Assembly (NCBI RefSeq): GCF_008065135.1 | Contig: NZ_CP042914.1 | Location: forward strand, 5,809,404-5,873,403 | Direction: 5' to 3' | DNA length: 64,000 bases | Source of the DNA: Roseimaritima ulvae | Lineage (GTDB): Bacteria > Planctomycetota > Planctomycetia > Pirellulales > Pirellulaceae | Part shown: positions 34,917 to 43,561 of the stretch, piece by piece | Position numbering within the stretch: the stretch's first letter is position 1 | Layout of the letters: each line of letters opens with the position of its first letter | Notes under the pieces: generated by a model | What the model saw: the letters and a program-made list of their open reading frames with translations, nothing else | Told to the model about the DNA's origin: nothing | Database searches by the model: none | Program-made: the position numbers and the translations under genes

Positions 34917-37900
34917 TTAGGCATTGCGGGCGGCGGGCTGATTGCGTTCGATCATCCACAACAGCAATGGGCTGGCGACGAAGATCGAACTGTACGTTCC
35001 CACCAACACGCCGACCACCAAGGCGAAGGCGAAGGGGTGAATCCCTTCGCCACCGAAGGCGTACAGCACGCCGACCACAAACAGCGTGGTCAACGAGGTC
35101 AGCAAGGTTCGGCTGAGCGTTTGGCTGATACTGGAGTTGACCATGTCCTTGGTCAACCGCGGGCTCTTGCCCTTGGTCTCGCGGATGCGGTCGAACACCA
35201 CAATCGTGTCGTTCAAGGAATAACCGACGATCGTCAGCAAAGCCGCGACCACCGTCAGGCTGATCTTGAACTGGTCGATCAACAGGAAGCCCAGAGCGTC
35301 GGACAACCAGAAGCTGACGGCGATGGCCCCCAGCGTGATCAACACGTCGTGAATCAAAGCCACCACGGCGGCCAGACCATACATGACTCGTTGGAAACGG
35401 AACCAGATGTAGCCGATCACGCACAACAAGCTGGCGAACAAAGCTCCCGCGGCACGGCTGATCATGTCCCCGGCCACGCGTTTACCAATGCTGCTGCTGG
35501 AAATCCAAATCGGGTCCTGCCCCAATGACTGCTTCAGTCGCTGCGTGATCAACATCCCGGATTCGCGGTCGGTCCGCAGATTGATTTTCCAATCGCTGAA
35601 CGTCAACGCCGAATCGGGCGTCCACTTATCGGCGCCTTCACCGATCGGTTGCAGCGTGATCGCCGTTTCGTCCAGACTCAAGCCCACCTGTTCGGCCGAC
35701 TGAACGATCCGCCGCGTCAACACATCGGCTTGCACCTGAGCCGTGCCGGCGTCTTGGTCGCCTTCCACGCCCAAGCTCAGTCGAGCGGAGAAATTGCCGA
35801 CCGGGGCCGCGTCATCGTCCGCCGGGGCCAATACGCCGACACCGGGAGTCCCAGCGGCTTGCGGAGCATCTTCGGTTTCGGGAGCGTCTTCAGTTGCCGG
35901 GGCGTCTTCGGTCGCAGGAGCGTCTTCGGCTGCTGGGGTATCTTCAGTTGCCGGGGCGTCCTCGGTTGCCGGGGCGTCCTCGGTTGCGGGAGCGTCCTCG
36001 GTTGCGGGAGCGTCCCCGGTTGCGGGAGCGTCTTCCATTTCGGGAGCGTCTTCCGCGGCCGGCGTTTCCTCAGTCACCGCAGCGTCTTCGGCAGGCGGCG
36101 CATCCTCAGCGGCCGGTGCTTCTTCAGCAGCAGGTGCTTCTTCAGCGGCGGGTGTTTCTTCGGCGGCCGGAGCGGGGTCGCCTTCGGCCGGCGGTTGATC
36201 TTGGGGCCGGAAGGCGACCAGATGTGCGGCTGAGATGCTGGGGATACTGGAGGTGTCTTCGGCAGCCGGTTCGGCCGGTGCGTCCACGTTGCCATCGGTC
36301 AGTTCAACCTGGTAGGTCACCAAGCTGATCCCATCGGCGGCGGTAAAGCCATCGCGGATCAAGGCCTTCAACACATTCACGTCCTCCAAGTCGGTATCGA
36401 CCTTGTAGACCAGCTCTCCGGCGTTGTCGCCCAGCGAGTCGATGGTCACGCTGTTGAGCGTGAATTGGTTGCGATCTTCCTCGGTGGGGTTGAGCGCCTT
36501 GTCGACAAACTCTCGCACATCGCTGGCGGGCATCGGTTCTTTCAGCTGGAACGTCACCGACGATCCACCGGCGAAGTCGATGTCCAGGATCGTCTTGCCA
36601 CGCTGGTAGACCGCAAAGATCCCGGCCAGCATCAGCAGCAGCGATACCATCAGGGTGATGCGTCCCAGTTTGATGAAGTCGAAGACCTCACCTTGACCTC
36701 GCAGCCGATTGATCAAGTCCGACATGGCCAGCGAAGCGAATCCGCGACGTTCGGCGATATCGAAGAAGGTTCGCGACATGTAAATCGCGGTGAACATACT
36801 GAACAGGATGCCCAGAATTAAGGTCACGGCAAAGCCGCGAATCTGGTCGGTACCGATCGCGTACAGCACGATCGCGGTGATCAGCGTCGTCAGGTTGGCG
36901 TCGACGATCGTCGTGGTCGCTCGAGCAAATCCGTTGCGGATCGCCATCCGGTCGGCGGCACCCTTTTTCAGTTCTTCGCGAATGCGTTCGAAAATCAGCA
37001 CGTTGGCGTCCACCGACATACCGACGGTCAACACCAAACCAGCCAATCCCGGCAGCGTCACTGGCTGACTGATCAGGATCATCACGGCTAGAGTCATCAA
37101 CAGGTTCAACACTAGAGCGATACAAGCAATGATGCCGGCAAAGCGGTAGTAAACCAAGATGAACAGCAACACCAAGCCCAGCGAACTGCCGATGGCCAAG
37201 ATACCTTTTTCGATCGTGTCCTTACCGAGCGTCGAGCCGATTTGATTTTCGGCGATCGGTTGCTTGGTCAAGGCAGCGGGCAATTGGCCGGCCTGCAGAA
37301 TATCGACCAACCGATCGACTTCGTCTTTGGAAAAATTACCACTGATGATCCCGGCACCGGAAATCGGCGAATTGATCGACGGAGCGGACAGCAGTTCATC
37401 GTCCAAAACGATTCCGAGACGGCGTTTGAATTCGCCTTCGGGCTTGTTTTCCAAGGTCAGCCGGTAGAACAGCTTGCTGCCGGCGGTGTTCATTTTGAAG
37501 TTCACGGCCGGGCTGCCGTCGGTATCGACACCGCGAGAGGACATCGCAAGGTCTTCTCCCGTGACGTCCATCCCGGGCCGGTTGGCCATCAGCACCTGCA
37601 GGTCCTGGACGCCGGTCTGAGCCAGATACAACGCCGCTCGTTCGTTGTCCGCGGCGGCGTCCGGTGGCAGATTGACGATCCGTCCGGTGGCACGATCGCG
37701 AAGCGTTGCGCCGGAGACGGCCACACGTAGCGGCTTGACGCCCGACTTGCCGGGCTTCTGTTCACGATCCACCGTGGCCCAAAAACCCACCGCGTCGCCG
37801 GAACTGTCCAACACCACCTTGGACAACCGTTCGCTACCGGGCAACTCGGCCTTTTCGGTAGCCAAGCGGATCAATTCAGCGTCATCGCGACCATTGGCGA

Positions 37901-38465
37901 CAATCGCAAACCGCAGAATCCCCGCTTGTTCGATGATGTCTTTGATCCGAGCGACTTCGAACTGATCGACTTCGGGGATAATGATTTCGATTTGTTCGTC
38001 ACCGTAGGGACGCACCACGATTTCCTGGGTGCCCGATGGGTTGATTCGTTTGACCAACGAAGGCACCAAGTCTTCGGCGACGATTTTCTGTTCGCCGGCC
38101 TGAGCTCGCTCTTTGCTGGCTTCTGGGTCCATTTCGTAAACCAGGATCGTGCCCCCGCGGAGGTCGACGCCGTACTTCATGGTCCCCAGCAGCAGCACAC
38201 AAACCGCAGCGGTCATGGCGAACAACACCACGCCGATTCGCGTCCCGTCGGCCGGCATCCGCAACTGCTTGGCGAAAAAGTTCCCCAACATGAAGGGCAG
38301 GATCAACACCGCCGCGATGCCGACCAGCCAGACGACTTTCATCCAGTCAAAGCCTTCGTCCAACTTCTCGGTCTGCACGCCATTTTCTTGGGCAAACAGC
38401 AACGACTCTGTCAACACGGATCGGCCCAGGTCGGCCAATACGGTGGGGGTAAGCATGTCCATCAT
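34917..38465 (-). CDS. secDF: Fused protein translocase subunit SecD-SecF
   Basis: A 1182-residue SecD-SecF fusion, the proton-driven accessory motor of the Sec translocon. The SecD half has an N-terminal TM, GVDLRGGTILVYEMDPEA, the large P1 periplasmic domain and a TM bundle with MSVDANVLIFERIREELKKG. SecF begins about residue 600 (FDFIKLGRITLMVSLLLM, then FAGGSSVTFQL) and ends with VVFDRIRETKGKSPRL and ILAS-type helices. Residues about 760-868 are an acidic low-complexity insert of APATED, APAAED and APAAEE units inside the SecF periplasmic domain, absent from typical SecDF. Fusion is common in Bacteroidetes and Planctomycetes. Transcribed with yajC upstream. Confidence 0.95.
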   Translation of the reverse strand: MMDMLTPTVLADLGRSVLTESLLFAQENGVQTEKLDEGFDWMKVVWLVGIAAVLILPFMLGNFFAKQLRMPADGTRIGVVLFAMTAAVCVLLLGTMKYGVDLRGGTILVYEMDPEASKERAQAGEQKIVAEDLVPSLVKRINPSGTQEIVVRPYGDEQIEIIIPEVDQFEVARIKDIIEQAGILRFAIVANGRDDAELIRLATEKAELPGSERLSKVVLDSSGDAVGFWATVDREQKPGKSGVKPLRVAVSGATLRDRATGRIVNLPPDAAADNERAALYLAQTGVQDLQVLMANRPGMDVTGEDLAMSSRGVDTDGSPAVNFKMNTAGSKLFYRLTLENKPEGEFKRRLGIVLDDELLSAPSINSPISGAGIISGNFSKDEVDRLVDILQAGQLPAALTKQPIAENQIGSTLGKDTIEKGILAIGSSLGLVLLFILVYYRFAGIIACIALVLNLLMTLAVMILISQPVTLPGLAGLVLTVGMSVDANVLIFERIREELKKGAADRMAIRNGFARATTTIVDANLTTLITAIVLYAIGTDQIRGFAVTLILGILFSMFTAIYMSRTFFDIAERRGFASLAMSDLINRLRGQGEVFDFIKLGRITLMVSLLLMLAGIFAVYQRGKTILDIDFAGGSSVTFQLKEPMPASDVREFVDKALNPTEEDRNQFTLNSVTIDSLGDNAGELVYKVDTDLEDVNVLKALIRDGFTAADGISLVTYQVELTDGNVDAPAEPAAEDTSSIPSISAAHLVAFRPQDQPPAEGDPAPAAEETPAAEEAPAAEEAPAAEDAPPAEDAAVTEETPAAEDAPEMEDAPATGDAPATEDAPATEDAPATEDAPATEDTPAAEDAPATEDAPATEDAPETEDAPQAAGTPGVGVLAPADDDAAPVGNFSARLSLGVEGDQDAGTAQVQADVLTRRIVQSAEQVGLSLDETAITLQPIGEGADKWTPDSALTFSDWKINLRTDRESGMLITQRLKQSLGQDPIWISSSSIGKRVAGDMISRAAGALFASLLCVIGYIWFRFQRVMYGLAAVVALIHDVLITLGAIAVSFWLSDALGFLLIDQFKISLTVVAALLTIVGYSLNDTIVVFDRIRETKGKSPRLTKDMVNSSISQTLSRTLLTSLTTLFVVGVLYAFGGEGIHPFAFALVVGVLVGTYSSIFVASPLLLWMIERNQPAARNA

Positions 38466-38558
38466 GGAATCAAGCGGGGGTGTGGATTGAAGGAGTGGGG
38501 ATGGGGAACAGGAGATTTATTATCAATGGACCGCGGATGGGCGAGATCTCGCCGGCGG

Positions 38559-39038
38559 TCATTTGGTTTCTTGATCTTTTTTGGCTTCGGCCTTGTCTTT
38601 CTTGGCTTCCGCCTTGTCGTCGCTCAAGACCGTGGCTACCGCCGAGCGGTTAACCCGCAAGCGGCTGCTGCCGCTGTCGTCGGTTTTGATGGTCACCACG
38701 TCCGAATCGGCCGGAGCGGAGACGATCACGCCGTGAATCCCGCCGATAGTGACGATTCGCTGGTTCTTCTTCAGCTGGTTCAGTTTTTCCGCCGCCGCCG
38801 CCTTCTTGCGTTTTTCAGGCAGTAATACCATCAGGTAAAACAGGGCCAACAAGCCGCCGCCCAGCACAAAGGGGCTGCCCAATATCCGCTGCAAAGGACT
38901 GACGTCCTGCACCGGGCCAGGGGGAGCCGCGGGGTCGGCACCTTCGCCACCTTCACCTTGAGCCAGCAAAAACACGAAATCGCAGCCGCGATACAGCCAC
39001 GATTCAGCAATTAACGTTAGGGGCTTGAAAGAGATCAC
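38559..39038 (-). CDS. yajC: Preprotein translocase subunit YajC
   Basis: A 159-residue single-pass membrane protein. After about 50 extra N-terminal residues (Gly/Glu/Pro-rich, GEGGEGADPAAPPGPVQD) the TM segment FVLGGGLLALFYLMVLLPEKR and the following KNQRIVTIGGIHGVIVSA are the YajC core, which associates with SecDF. The C-terminal tail is Lys/Asp/Glu-rich (DKAEAKKDKAEAKKDQETK), with a doubled DKAEAKK. The gene precedes secDF by 93 bases on the same strand, as usual. The alternative start nearer the TM cannot be excluded. Confidence 0.9.
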   Translation of the reverse strand: MISFKPLTLIAESWLYRGCDFVFLLAQGEGGEGADPAAPPGPVQDVSPLQRILGSPFVLGGGLLALFYLMVLLPEKRKKAAAAEKLNQLKKNQRIVTIGGIHGVIVSAPADSDVVTIKTDDSGSSRLRVNRSAVATVLSDDKAEAKKDKAEAKKDQETK

Positions 39039-39128
39039 GTTCAGGGTCGTCTATGAGGAGCAAACGCGGCATAATAGGGCGTGTGAAAAACACCGACAAG
39101 CCCATCCTTTCCCGGACGCTCCCCCGCC

Positions 39129-40289
39129 TTGCCCCAAGACCCTGCTTTACCAACGGAGCCTTCCCCGGAAGGTTCTTCATCCGACCAGCCCCCCGGTGAA
39201 CCGCTCCCGCCCCGCTGGCCTGACTGGCCGCCCAACTGGCCGGAAATCCAGAAATCGGTCGCCAGCGTCCTCCGAGACGGCCAGTGGGGGCACTACCACG
39301 CAAAGGTCACTCGGCGGCTGACCGAGCAAATCGCCGAGCAATTCGGCAGTCCCCACGTGCAACTGTGCTGCAGCGGGACCGCCGCGATCGAACTGTCGCT
39401 GCGTGCCGCGGGGCTGAAAGCGGGCGACGAGGTGATCCTGGCGGCATTCGATTTCCCAGGCAATCTCCGCACCATTGAACTGCTCGGCCTGCGTCCGGTG
39501 CTGGTCGATTGCCAAGCGGACTCCGCAAGCATCGACTGCCAGGAAGTGATGCGTGCCGCGTCCGTTCATACCAGGGCCGTGATCGTTTCGCACCTGTATG
39601 GGACCATGGTCGACCTGACGGAATTGCGAGCTTGGGCGGATGACCAAGACATTATATTGGTGGAAGATGCCTGCCATTGCCCGGGAGCGACGGTGGCCGG
39701 CAAGGTCGCCGCAACAGCTGGCCACGTCGGCGTGCTCAGCTTCGGCGGCAGCAAAACGCTGACCAGCGGCAACGGCGGCGCCATCCTGACGGCGGATCCG
39801 CGACTGGCTCAGCGAGCCCAAATGATCGCCCACCGTCCCAGCGACGCGACGCCGCTGAGCGCGCTGCAAGCCGCCGCGCTGCTGCCACAGCTGACGCGCC
39901 TGGACGAACAAGCCACGCGGCGGCGACAGGCGGCCGCTCAGCTAACGCAACTAATCGACTCGCTGGCGGCCCAAGGTTTTGCGAACCTTCGCCCGGCGGC
40001 CGCCGGTTCGCAGCCGGATTACTACAAGTTCGCTTTCCTGGCGCCCAGCGAAACGGTCCGCAACCGGGTGGTCGCGGCGGCGGAGGCGAATGGTTTCCCG
40101 TTGCGGGCGGCGTACCGATCGTCCAGCCGTGTCTCGCCCCGCCGCTGCCGCCGGCCGGAAACGCTGCCGCACGCCGAGCGACTGGGCAAGTGCCTGCTGA
40201 CGATCGACCACCCGGTGTTAGCGGCCGACCCGGAACAATACCAAGCCATCGAAACCCTCCTCCGCCAGTTGCTAGCCGCCCAACAGTAG
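39129..40289 (+). CDS. DegT/DnrJ/EryC1/StrS aminotransferase family protein
   Basis: A 386-residue fold-type I PLP enzyme. Features include GSPHVQLCCSGTAAIELSLR (cofactor phosphate loop), DEVILAAFDFPGN, VEDACHCPGA (Asp for the pyridine nitrogen) and SFGGSKTLTSGNGGAI, with the Lys forming the PLP Schiff base. Such enzymes aminate nucleotide-activated keto sugars for surface glycans. Start is TTG 39129; upstream there is an in-frame stop at 39084 and no ATG or GTG before the conserved region. The N-terminus is Pro-rich. The protein is short after the Lys domain and the C-terminal region is Arg-rich, so the sugar specificity is unclear. Confidence 0.85.
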   Translation: MPQDPALPTEPSPEGSSSDQPPGEPLPPRWPDWPPNWPEIQKSVASVLRDGQWGHYHAKVTRRLTEQIAEQFGSPHVQLCCSGTAAIELSLRAAGLKAGDEVILAAFDFPGNLRTIELLGLRPVLVDCQADSASIDCQEVMRAASVHTRAVIVSHLYGTMVDLTELRAWADDQDIILVEDACHCPGATVAGKVAATAGHVGVLSFGGSKTLTSGNGGAILTADPRLAQRAQMIAHRPSDATPLSALQAAALLPQLTRLDEQATRRRQAAAQLTQLIDSLAAQGFANLRPAAAGSQPDYYKFAFLAPSETVRNRVVAAAEANGFPLRAAYRSSSRVSPRRCRRPETLPHAERLGKCLLTIDHPVLAADPEQYQAIETLLRQLLAAQQ

Positions 40290-40370
40290 CGTCGCCCCAA
40301 AGTACCATGGGCCCCCGGCCCGTGCCTGGGCTGTCAAAAATTCCCAGCGGTAGCCAGTCCGGCTCCTGCG

Positions 40371-40428
40371 AAATGGGGACATGAACCTCTCCCCAGCTGC
40401 CAAATGGGGACATGAACCTCTCCCCAGC
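40371..40428 (+). repeat. Tandem AAATGGGGACATGAACC units
   Basis: Two copies of AAATGGGGACATGAACC, each followed by TCTCCCCAGC, at 40371 and 40402, 31 bases apart. The 17-mer is identical to the ends of the twin elements at 42301 and 42454, and a related unit is at 40653-40670, overlapping the PhoD-like stop codon. Confidence 0.8.
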
Positions 40429-40439
40429 GGTCGCACTAC

Positions 40440-40570
40440 AGGTTTCAGCCGCGAAGCGGCGGCGCCATGTAGCCATGGGCACCAGCCCATGGAGCGGAAT
40501 CCAGAGGGGGCAAAGTCCCAACGGGACGACATAAATTTGGGGCTGCCACGGACTCTGGTCGCCCCATTGG
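40440..40570. repeat. TTTCAGCCGCG / CCCAACGGG composite repeat, copy B
   Basis: Matches 20167-20299: AGGTTTCAGCCGCG, then a CCATGGGC...GCCCATGG hairpin, CAAAGTCCCAACGGGACGAC, ATAAATTTGGGG. Copy A and copy B are about 20 kb apart, which shows dispersal. The sequence does not encode a protein that I can recognise. Confidence 0.8.
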
Positions 40571-40668
40571 ATGTGCGATTTATAGGTGGTGAGTGGTGAG
40601 AGGGCCGAGTCCCCAGGCCTTCACTTCGCTCGCAAGCTCGCTACGTTCTGCCGAATGGGGACATGAAC

Positions 40669-42204
40669 CTACTTTTGGCAGCGATAAAGTAGTTTGCCCT
40701 TCTCATCGTGAAACTCAAAAGTCAGCTTGGCCGGTTCCCTGTCAGTTTCGGGCAAGCACTGGATCATCAAGAAACCGCCGCTGCGTTGGGTTTGGGTATG
40801 CAGATGTCGGATCAGGCCCTGAGGATCCGTACCTTTGGGATCTCCCGGCAACCGTGCCAGCCGTGAGTTGGCATCGACCAACGCGCCGCAGGAGAACTCT
40901 TCGATGCCCGTTGAATCAAGCGCGTGGTACTGCCAGTGACGGTCGCCGCAAACAATAAAGAAGTTCTGTTGATCCAAACCGTTGTCGCGGAGAAATCGAA
41001 AGAACTCGTCACGTTCATGCTGGAAGCCGCCGACGTCGCAGTGGTTGTCTGTTTTCCGCAAGTCATCCGGCCCGACCATCGGCGTGGGCGAAATCAGCAG
41101 CTTGAACGTCGCGTCGCTGGCGACCAGCGTGTCTTTCAACCACCGCTTTTGTTCATCGCCCCATATCGATTTTTGCGGCCCGTCTGGCATCGCGTTCGAA
41201 CTGCGGTAGAAGCGGTTTTCGGGAATCCAGACCTGTAAGTCTTGGCTGACGCGATGCGTGCGATACGTTTTGGCCGCCGGTTCATGACTGGGAGCGTAGG
41301 GCAACTGCTCCAGCAGCACGCGGCGAGCCGTTTCCGGTAGCGGGAAATAGCTTCCCGTGTTGTCGCCGTCGTCGACGCGGTAGTCGTGGTCGTCGACGAT
41401 CCAATACGTCGGCACGCTGGCGAACAGACTTCGGAACCGCGGCTGGATAAACTGCTCGTGCCACTTCTGCCGCATTTCAGCAACCGTCTGGGCACGGGGA
41501 TCGTCGGGTGTGTCGTAGTAGACATTGTCACCGGTGCCAATAAAGAAGTCCGGCTTGAGCTTCTGAATCGACTCCAGAGCGGGGTAGCCAAGCTGTTTAT
41601 CCGGCCCGTCGTACGGAGCCGGTAGTTCGGTGTTGTTTTCTTCCAGATGCTGCCGCCGGTCGATGCGGTTATCGCCGTGGAATTTTGCATAATTCATACC
41701 GGTGACGACGGCAAACCGCACGGCCGTCGCACGGCTGCGGCCCGGCAACGTTTTAAATTGCAGTTCAGGCCCATCCCGCAATTGGTCCAACGTGAGGCCG
41801 AACCGCACGCTGCAGCGGTACTGGGTGTTGGCTAGCAGTCCGGTGAAGGCCGCGCGCGCGATGAAATCGCGTTGGGGAAAGGCATATGCGGTCTGCACCA
41901 TCGGCACTGCGGAACGATTTTGCGGCTGGGCAGTAAACTGCACCACACCCCAAGCCCCCGGGACATCGCCGTCGACCAGCTTTTCGGTTGCCGTCAGCCG
42001 AACTTGCACCAACGCCGAAGCGTCGCTCACTTCCCCCGCCATCATCCCCATCGCCGCCAAAGGCTGGGCAGCCCCGGCAGGCGGCTCCGGTATCGAGCGA
42101 ACTTGAGCGGATAACGAAGTGGCCGAGCCAAGCCAGACAGCCAAGCAACAGCCCCACCGCATCCAGCACCAAAAATCCAGCGTTCGTAAATCCATGTTTT
42201 GCAT
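40669..42204 (-). CDS. PhoD-like metallophosphatase
   Basis: A 511-residue exported protein (signal near MRWGCCLAVWLGSATSLSA; an alternative start inside the first ten codons is possible). An N-terminal Ig-like domain at about 60-150 is followed by the PhoD-type calcineurin-like catalytic domain at about 155-440: FFIGTGDNVYYD, YWIVDDHDYRVDDGDN, PTPMVGPDD and VCGDRHWQYHA, with Asp and His residues positioned to bind a metal centre. PhoD enzymes are secreted phosphodiesterases or phosphatases that need Ca/Fe. Substrate not evident. The 3' end abuts a repeat unit at 40653-40670. Confidence 0.85.
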   Translation of the reverse strand: MQNMDLRTLDFWCWMRWGCCLAVWLGSATSLSAQVRSIPEPPAGAAQPLAAMGMMAGEVSDASALVQVRLTATEKLVDGDVPGAWGVVQFTAQPQNRSAVPMVQTAYAFPQRDFIARAAFTGLLANTQYRCSVRFGLTLDQLRDGPELQFKTLPGRSRATAVRFAVVTGMNYAKFHGDNRIDRRQHLEENNTELPAPYDGPDKQLGYPALESIQKLKPDFFIGTGDNVYYDTPDDPRAQTVAEMRQKWHEQFIQPRFRSLFASVPTYWIVDDHDYRVDDGDNTGSYFPLPETARRVLLEQLPYAPSHEPAAKTYRTHRVSQDLQVWIPENRFYRSSNAMPDGPQKSIWGDEQKRWLKDTLVASDATFKLLISPTPMVGPDDLRKTDNHCDVGGFQHERDEFFRFLRDNGLDQQNFFIVCGDRHWQYHALDSTGIEEFSCGALVDANSRLARLPGDPKGTDPQGLIRHLHTQTQRSGGFLMIQCLPETDREPAKLTFEFHDEKGKLLYRCQK

Positions 42205-42574
42205 GCTTTAAAAAAAGACGACAGTTGTGACGAAAGCAACCGGCTTACCGAGTGTACTCGCCCAAGCGATCGCTCGCGGACCTCAAATGGGGACAGACCG
42301 CAAATGGGGACATGAACCACTCACCAGTCCCCGCAACTCGCTAGCAAACCCCTTCAATGGTTCATGTCCCCATTTATGAGTTGGTTGCGAGTGGTTCGCG
42401 GTGATCGACCGGAAGATTGGACGACCGGAAAATTAGTTGCAGTCGTCTTCTCCCAAATGGGGACATGAACCACTCACCAGTCCTCGCAACTCGCTAGCAA
42501 ACCCCTTCAATGGTTCATGTCCCCATTTGAGAGTCCCCATTTAAGAGTTGGGGGCGGGGGGTTAACGTTTATGC
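42205..42574. other. Gene-free stretch with twin 75-bp elements
   Basis: About 370 bases between the divergent PhoD-like and surE genes. It holds two 75-bp repeat units (listed separately), a degenerate AAATGGGGACAGACCG at 42285 and a final CCCCATTTAAG at 42535. No gene. Confidence 0.75.
42301..42528. repeat. Twin 75-bp elements with 17-bp inverted ends
   Basis: Copy 1 at 42301-42375 and copy 2 at 42454-42528 differ at one base. Each begins CAAATGGGGACATGAACC and ends GGTTCATGTCCCCATTT, so AAATGGGGACATGAACC forms perfect 17-bp terminal inverted repeats. The middle is Cys/Ser-less noncoding sequence (CTCGCTAGCAAACCCC). They resemble MITEs or REP units mobilised by a transposase in trans. Confidence 0.85.
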
Positions 42575-43273
42575 ATGCATATTCTGTTGACCAATGATGA
42601 TGGGATCGCCGCGCCGGGCTTGGCGGCCCTTCGCGCCTGCTTAGAACCAATGGCCGAGCGGGGCGTCCGCTACTCGGTCGTCGCGCCCGACCAAAACCGC
42701 AGCGAATGCGGCCATAGCGTGACCACACGTCGAGCCCTAAAGGTTCGCCAAACCGAAGCCAACGCATGGAGCGTCGATGGCACGCCGGTCGATTGCGTGC
42801 GGCTGGCGCTGAGCGACCTGGTTCCCGAGATCGACATGGTGATTTCGGGCGTCAATGACGGGGGAAACCTGGGGGTGGACCTGTTGGTCAGCGGCACCTT
42901 TGCCGCCGCCAAAGAGGGGTTCCTGCGCGGCTTGCCCGCCGTGGCGCTGTCGCACTACCGGCACCCAAGTCGTCCGCGAACCTGGGACCATGTGCCGCGC
43001 TGGGTGAGGGGGCTGCTAGAGGAAGCCACCGAGCACGCATCGACCGACACGTTCTTGATGAATATCAACTTGCCCGCGGTAGACCCGCAGCAGATGCCCG
43101 AATGCGTTGAGTGTGATGTGGATTACTCGCCATTTGACGTTCGGTACGAATCGCTGGAATCAAATGCCTTTCTGCTGCGGTCGAGTTACCAAGACCGTCC
43201 GCGGAAAACTGGTAGCGATGTCGAACATTGCTTCGGCGGCAAAATTACCGTCACGCGTCGGTTTATTAGCTGA
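42575..43273 (+). CDS. surE: 5'/3'-nucleotidase SurE
   Basis: A 232-residue acid phosphatase family enzyme that dephosphorylates nucleoside monophosphates. The start MHILLTNDDGIAAPGLAAL contains the metal-binding Asp pair, and VAPDQNRSECGHSVTT and SGVNDGGNLGVDLLVSGT are the other SurE motifs. The length is typical. The gene starts just after a run of repeats, and no upstream partner is on its strand. Cytoplasmic, often linked to stationary-phase survival. Confidence 0.94.
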   Translation: MHILLTNDDGIAAPGLAALRACLEPMAERGVRYSVVAPDQNRSECGHSVTTRRALKVRQTEANAWSVDGTPVDCVRLALSDLVPEIDMVISGVNDGGNLGVDLLVSGTFAAAKEGFLRGLPAVALSHYRHPSRPRTWDHVPRWVRGLLEEATEHASTDTFLMNINLPAVDPQQMPECVECDVDYSPFDVRYESLESNAFLLRSSYQDRPRKTGSDVEHCFGGKITVTRRFIS

Positions 43274-43327
43274 CCCGCAATTTTTCAGCTAACCCGCTAG
43301 CATAACGGTTTTTGACCACATTGAACG

Positions 43328-43561
43328 CTAACCGGCCAAACCTTCCAACTGAGTCGCGTCGACTTCCATAAAGGCTAACTGCTTAGCCACCGTAGGCGCG
43401 TCCTGCTGTTCCTTCGGTTTCAGTTCGCCGCGAACGATGCGAACTTCTCGCGGGGCTTCAATGCCCAAGGTGATGCGGTTGCCAGAAATGCGATTGACCG
43501 TGATCACCACGTTGTCGCCGATCACCAAACGCTCACCTTCTTTTCGACTCAGAACTAACAT
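43328..43561 (-). CDS. csrA: Translational regulator CsrA
   Basis: A 77-residue RNA-binding protein starting MLVLSRKEGERLVIGDNVVI, with the conserved RITLGIEAPREVRIVRGEL that forms the RNA-binding strand. Homodimers bind GGA hairpins near ribosome binding sites. I chose ATG 43561 because the family starts exactly at MLVLSRK; an upstream ATG would add six residues. In bacteria with flagella, CsrA often regulates flagellin via FliW; no fliW is in this window. The extra C-terminal 20 residues (APTVAKQLAFMEVDATQ) exceed the 60-residue minimum. Confidence 0.95.
   Translation of the reverse strand: MLVLSRKEGERLVIGDNVVITVNRISGNRITLGIEAPREVRIVRGELKPKEQQDAPTVAKQLAFMEVDATQLEGLAG

Larger units (their letters stand above)
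40290..40668. other. Gene-free stretch packed with repeat fragments
   Basis: About 379 bases. It contains a GGCCC/GGGCC element (40303-40325), two consecutive AAATGGGGACATGAACC units (40371 and 40402), the composite TTTCAGCCGCG repeat (40440-40570) and a further GAATGGGGACATGAACC unit at 40653. No open frame is convincing. Confidence 0.8.

Noticed and set aside
42301-42528. Two 75-bp repeats considered as a CRISPR array
   Set aside because: Only two units, each too long and with inverted ends; no cas gene is present.
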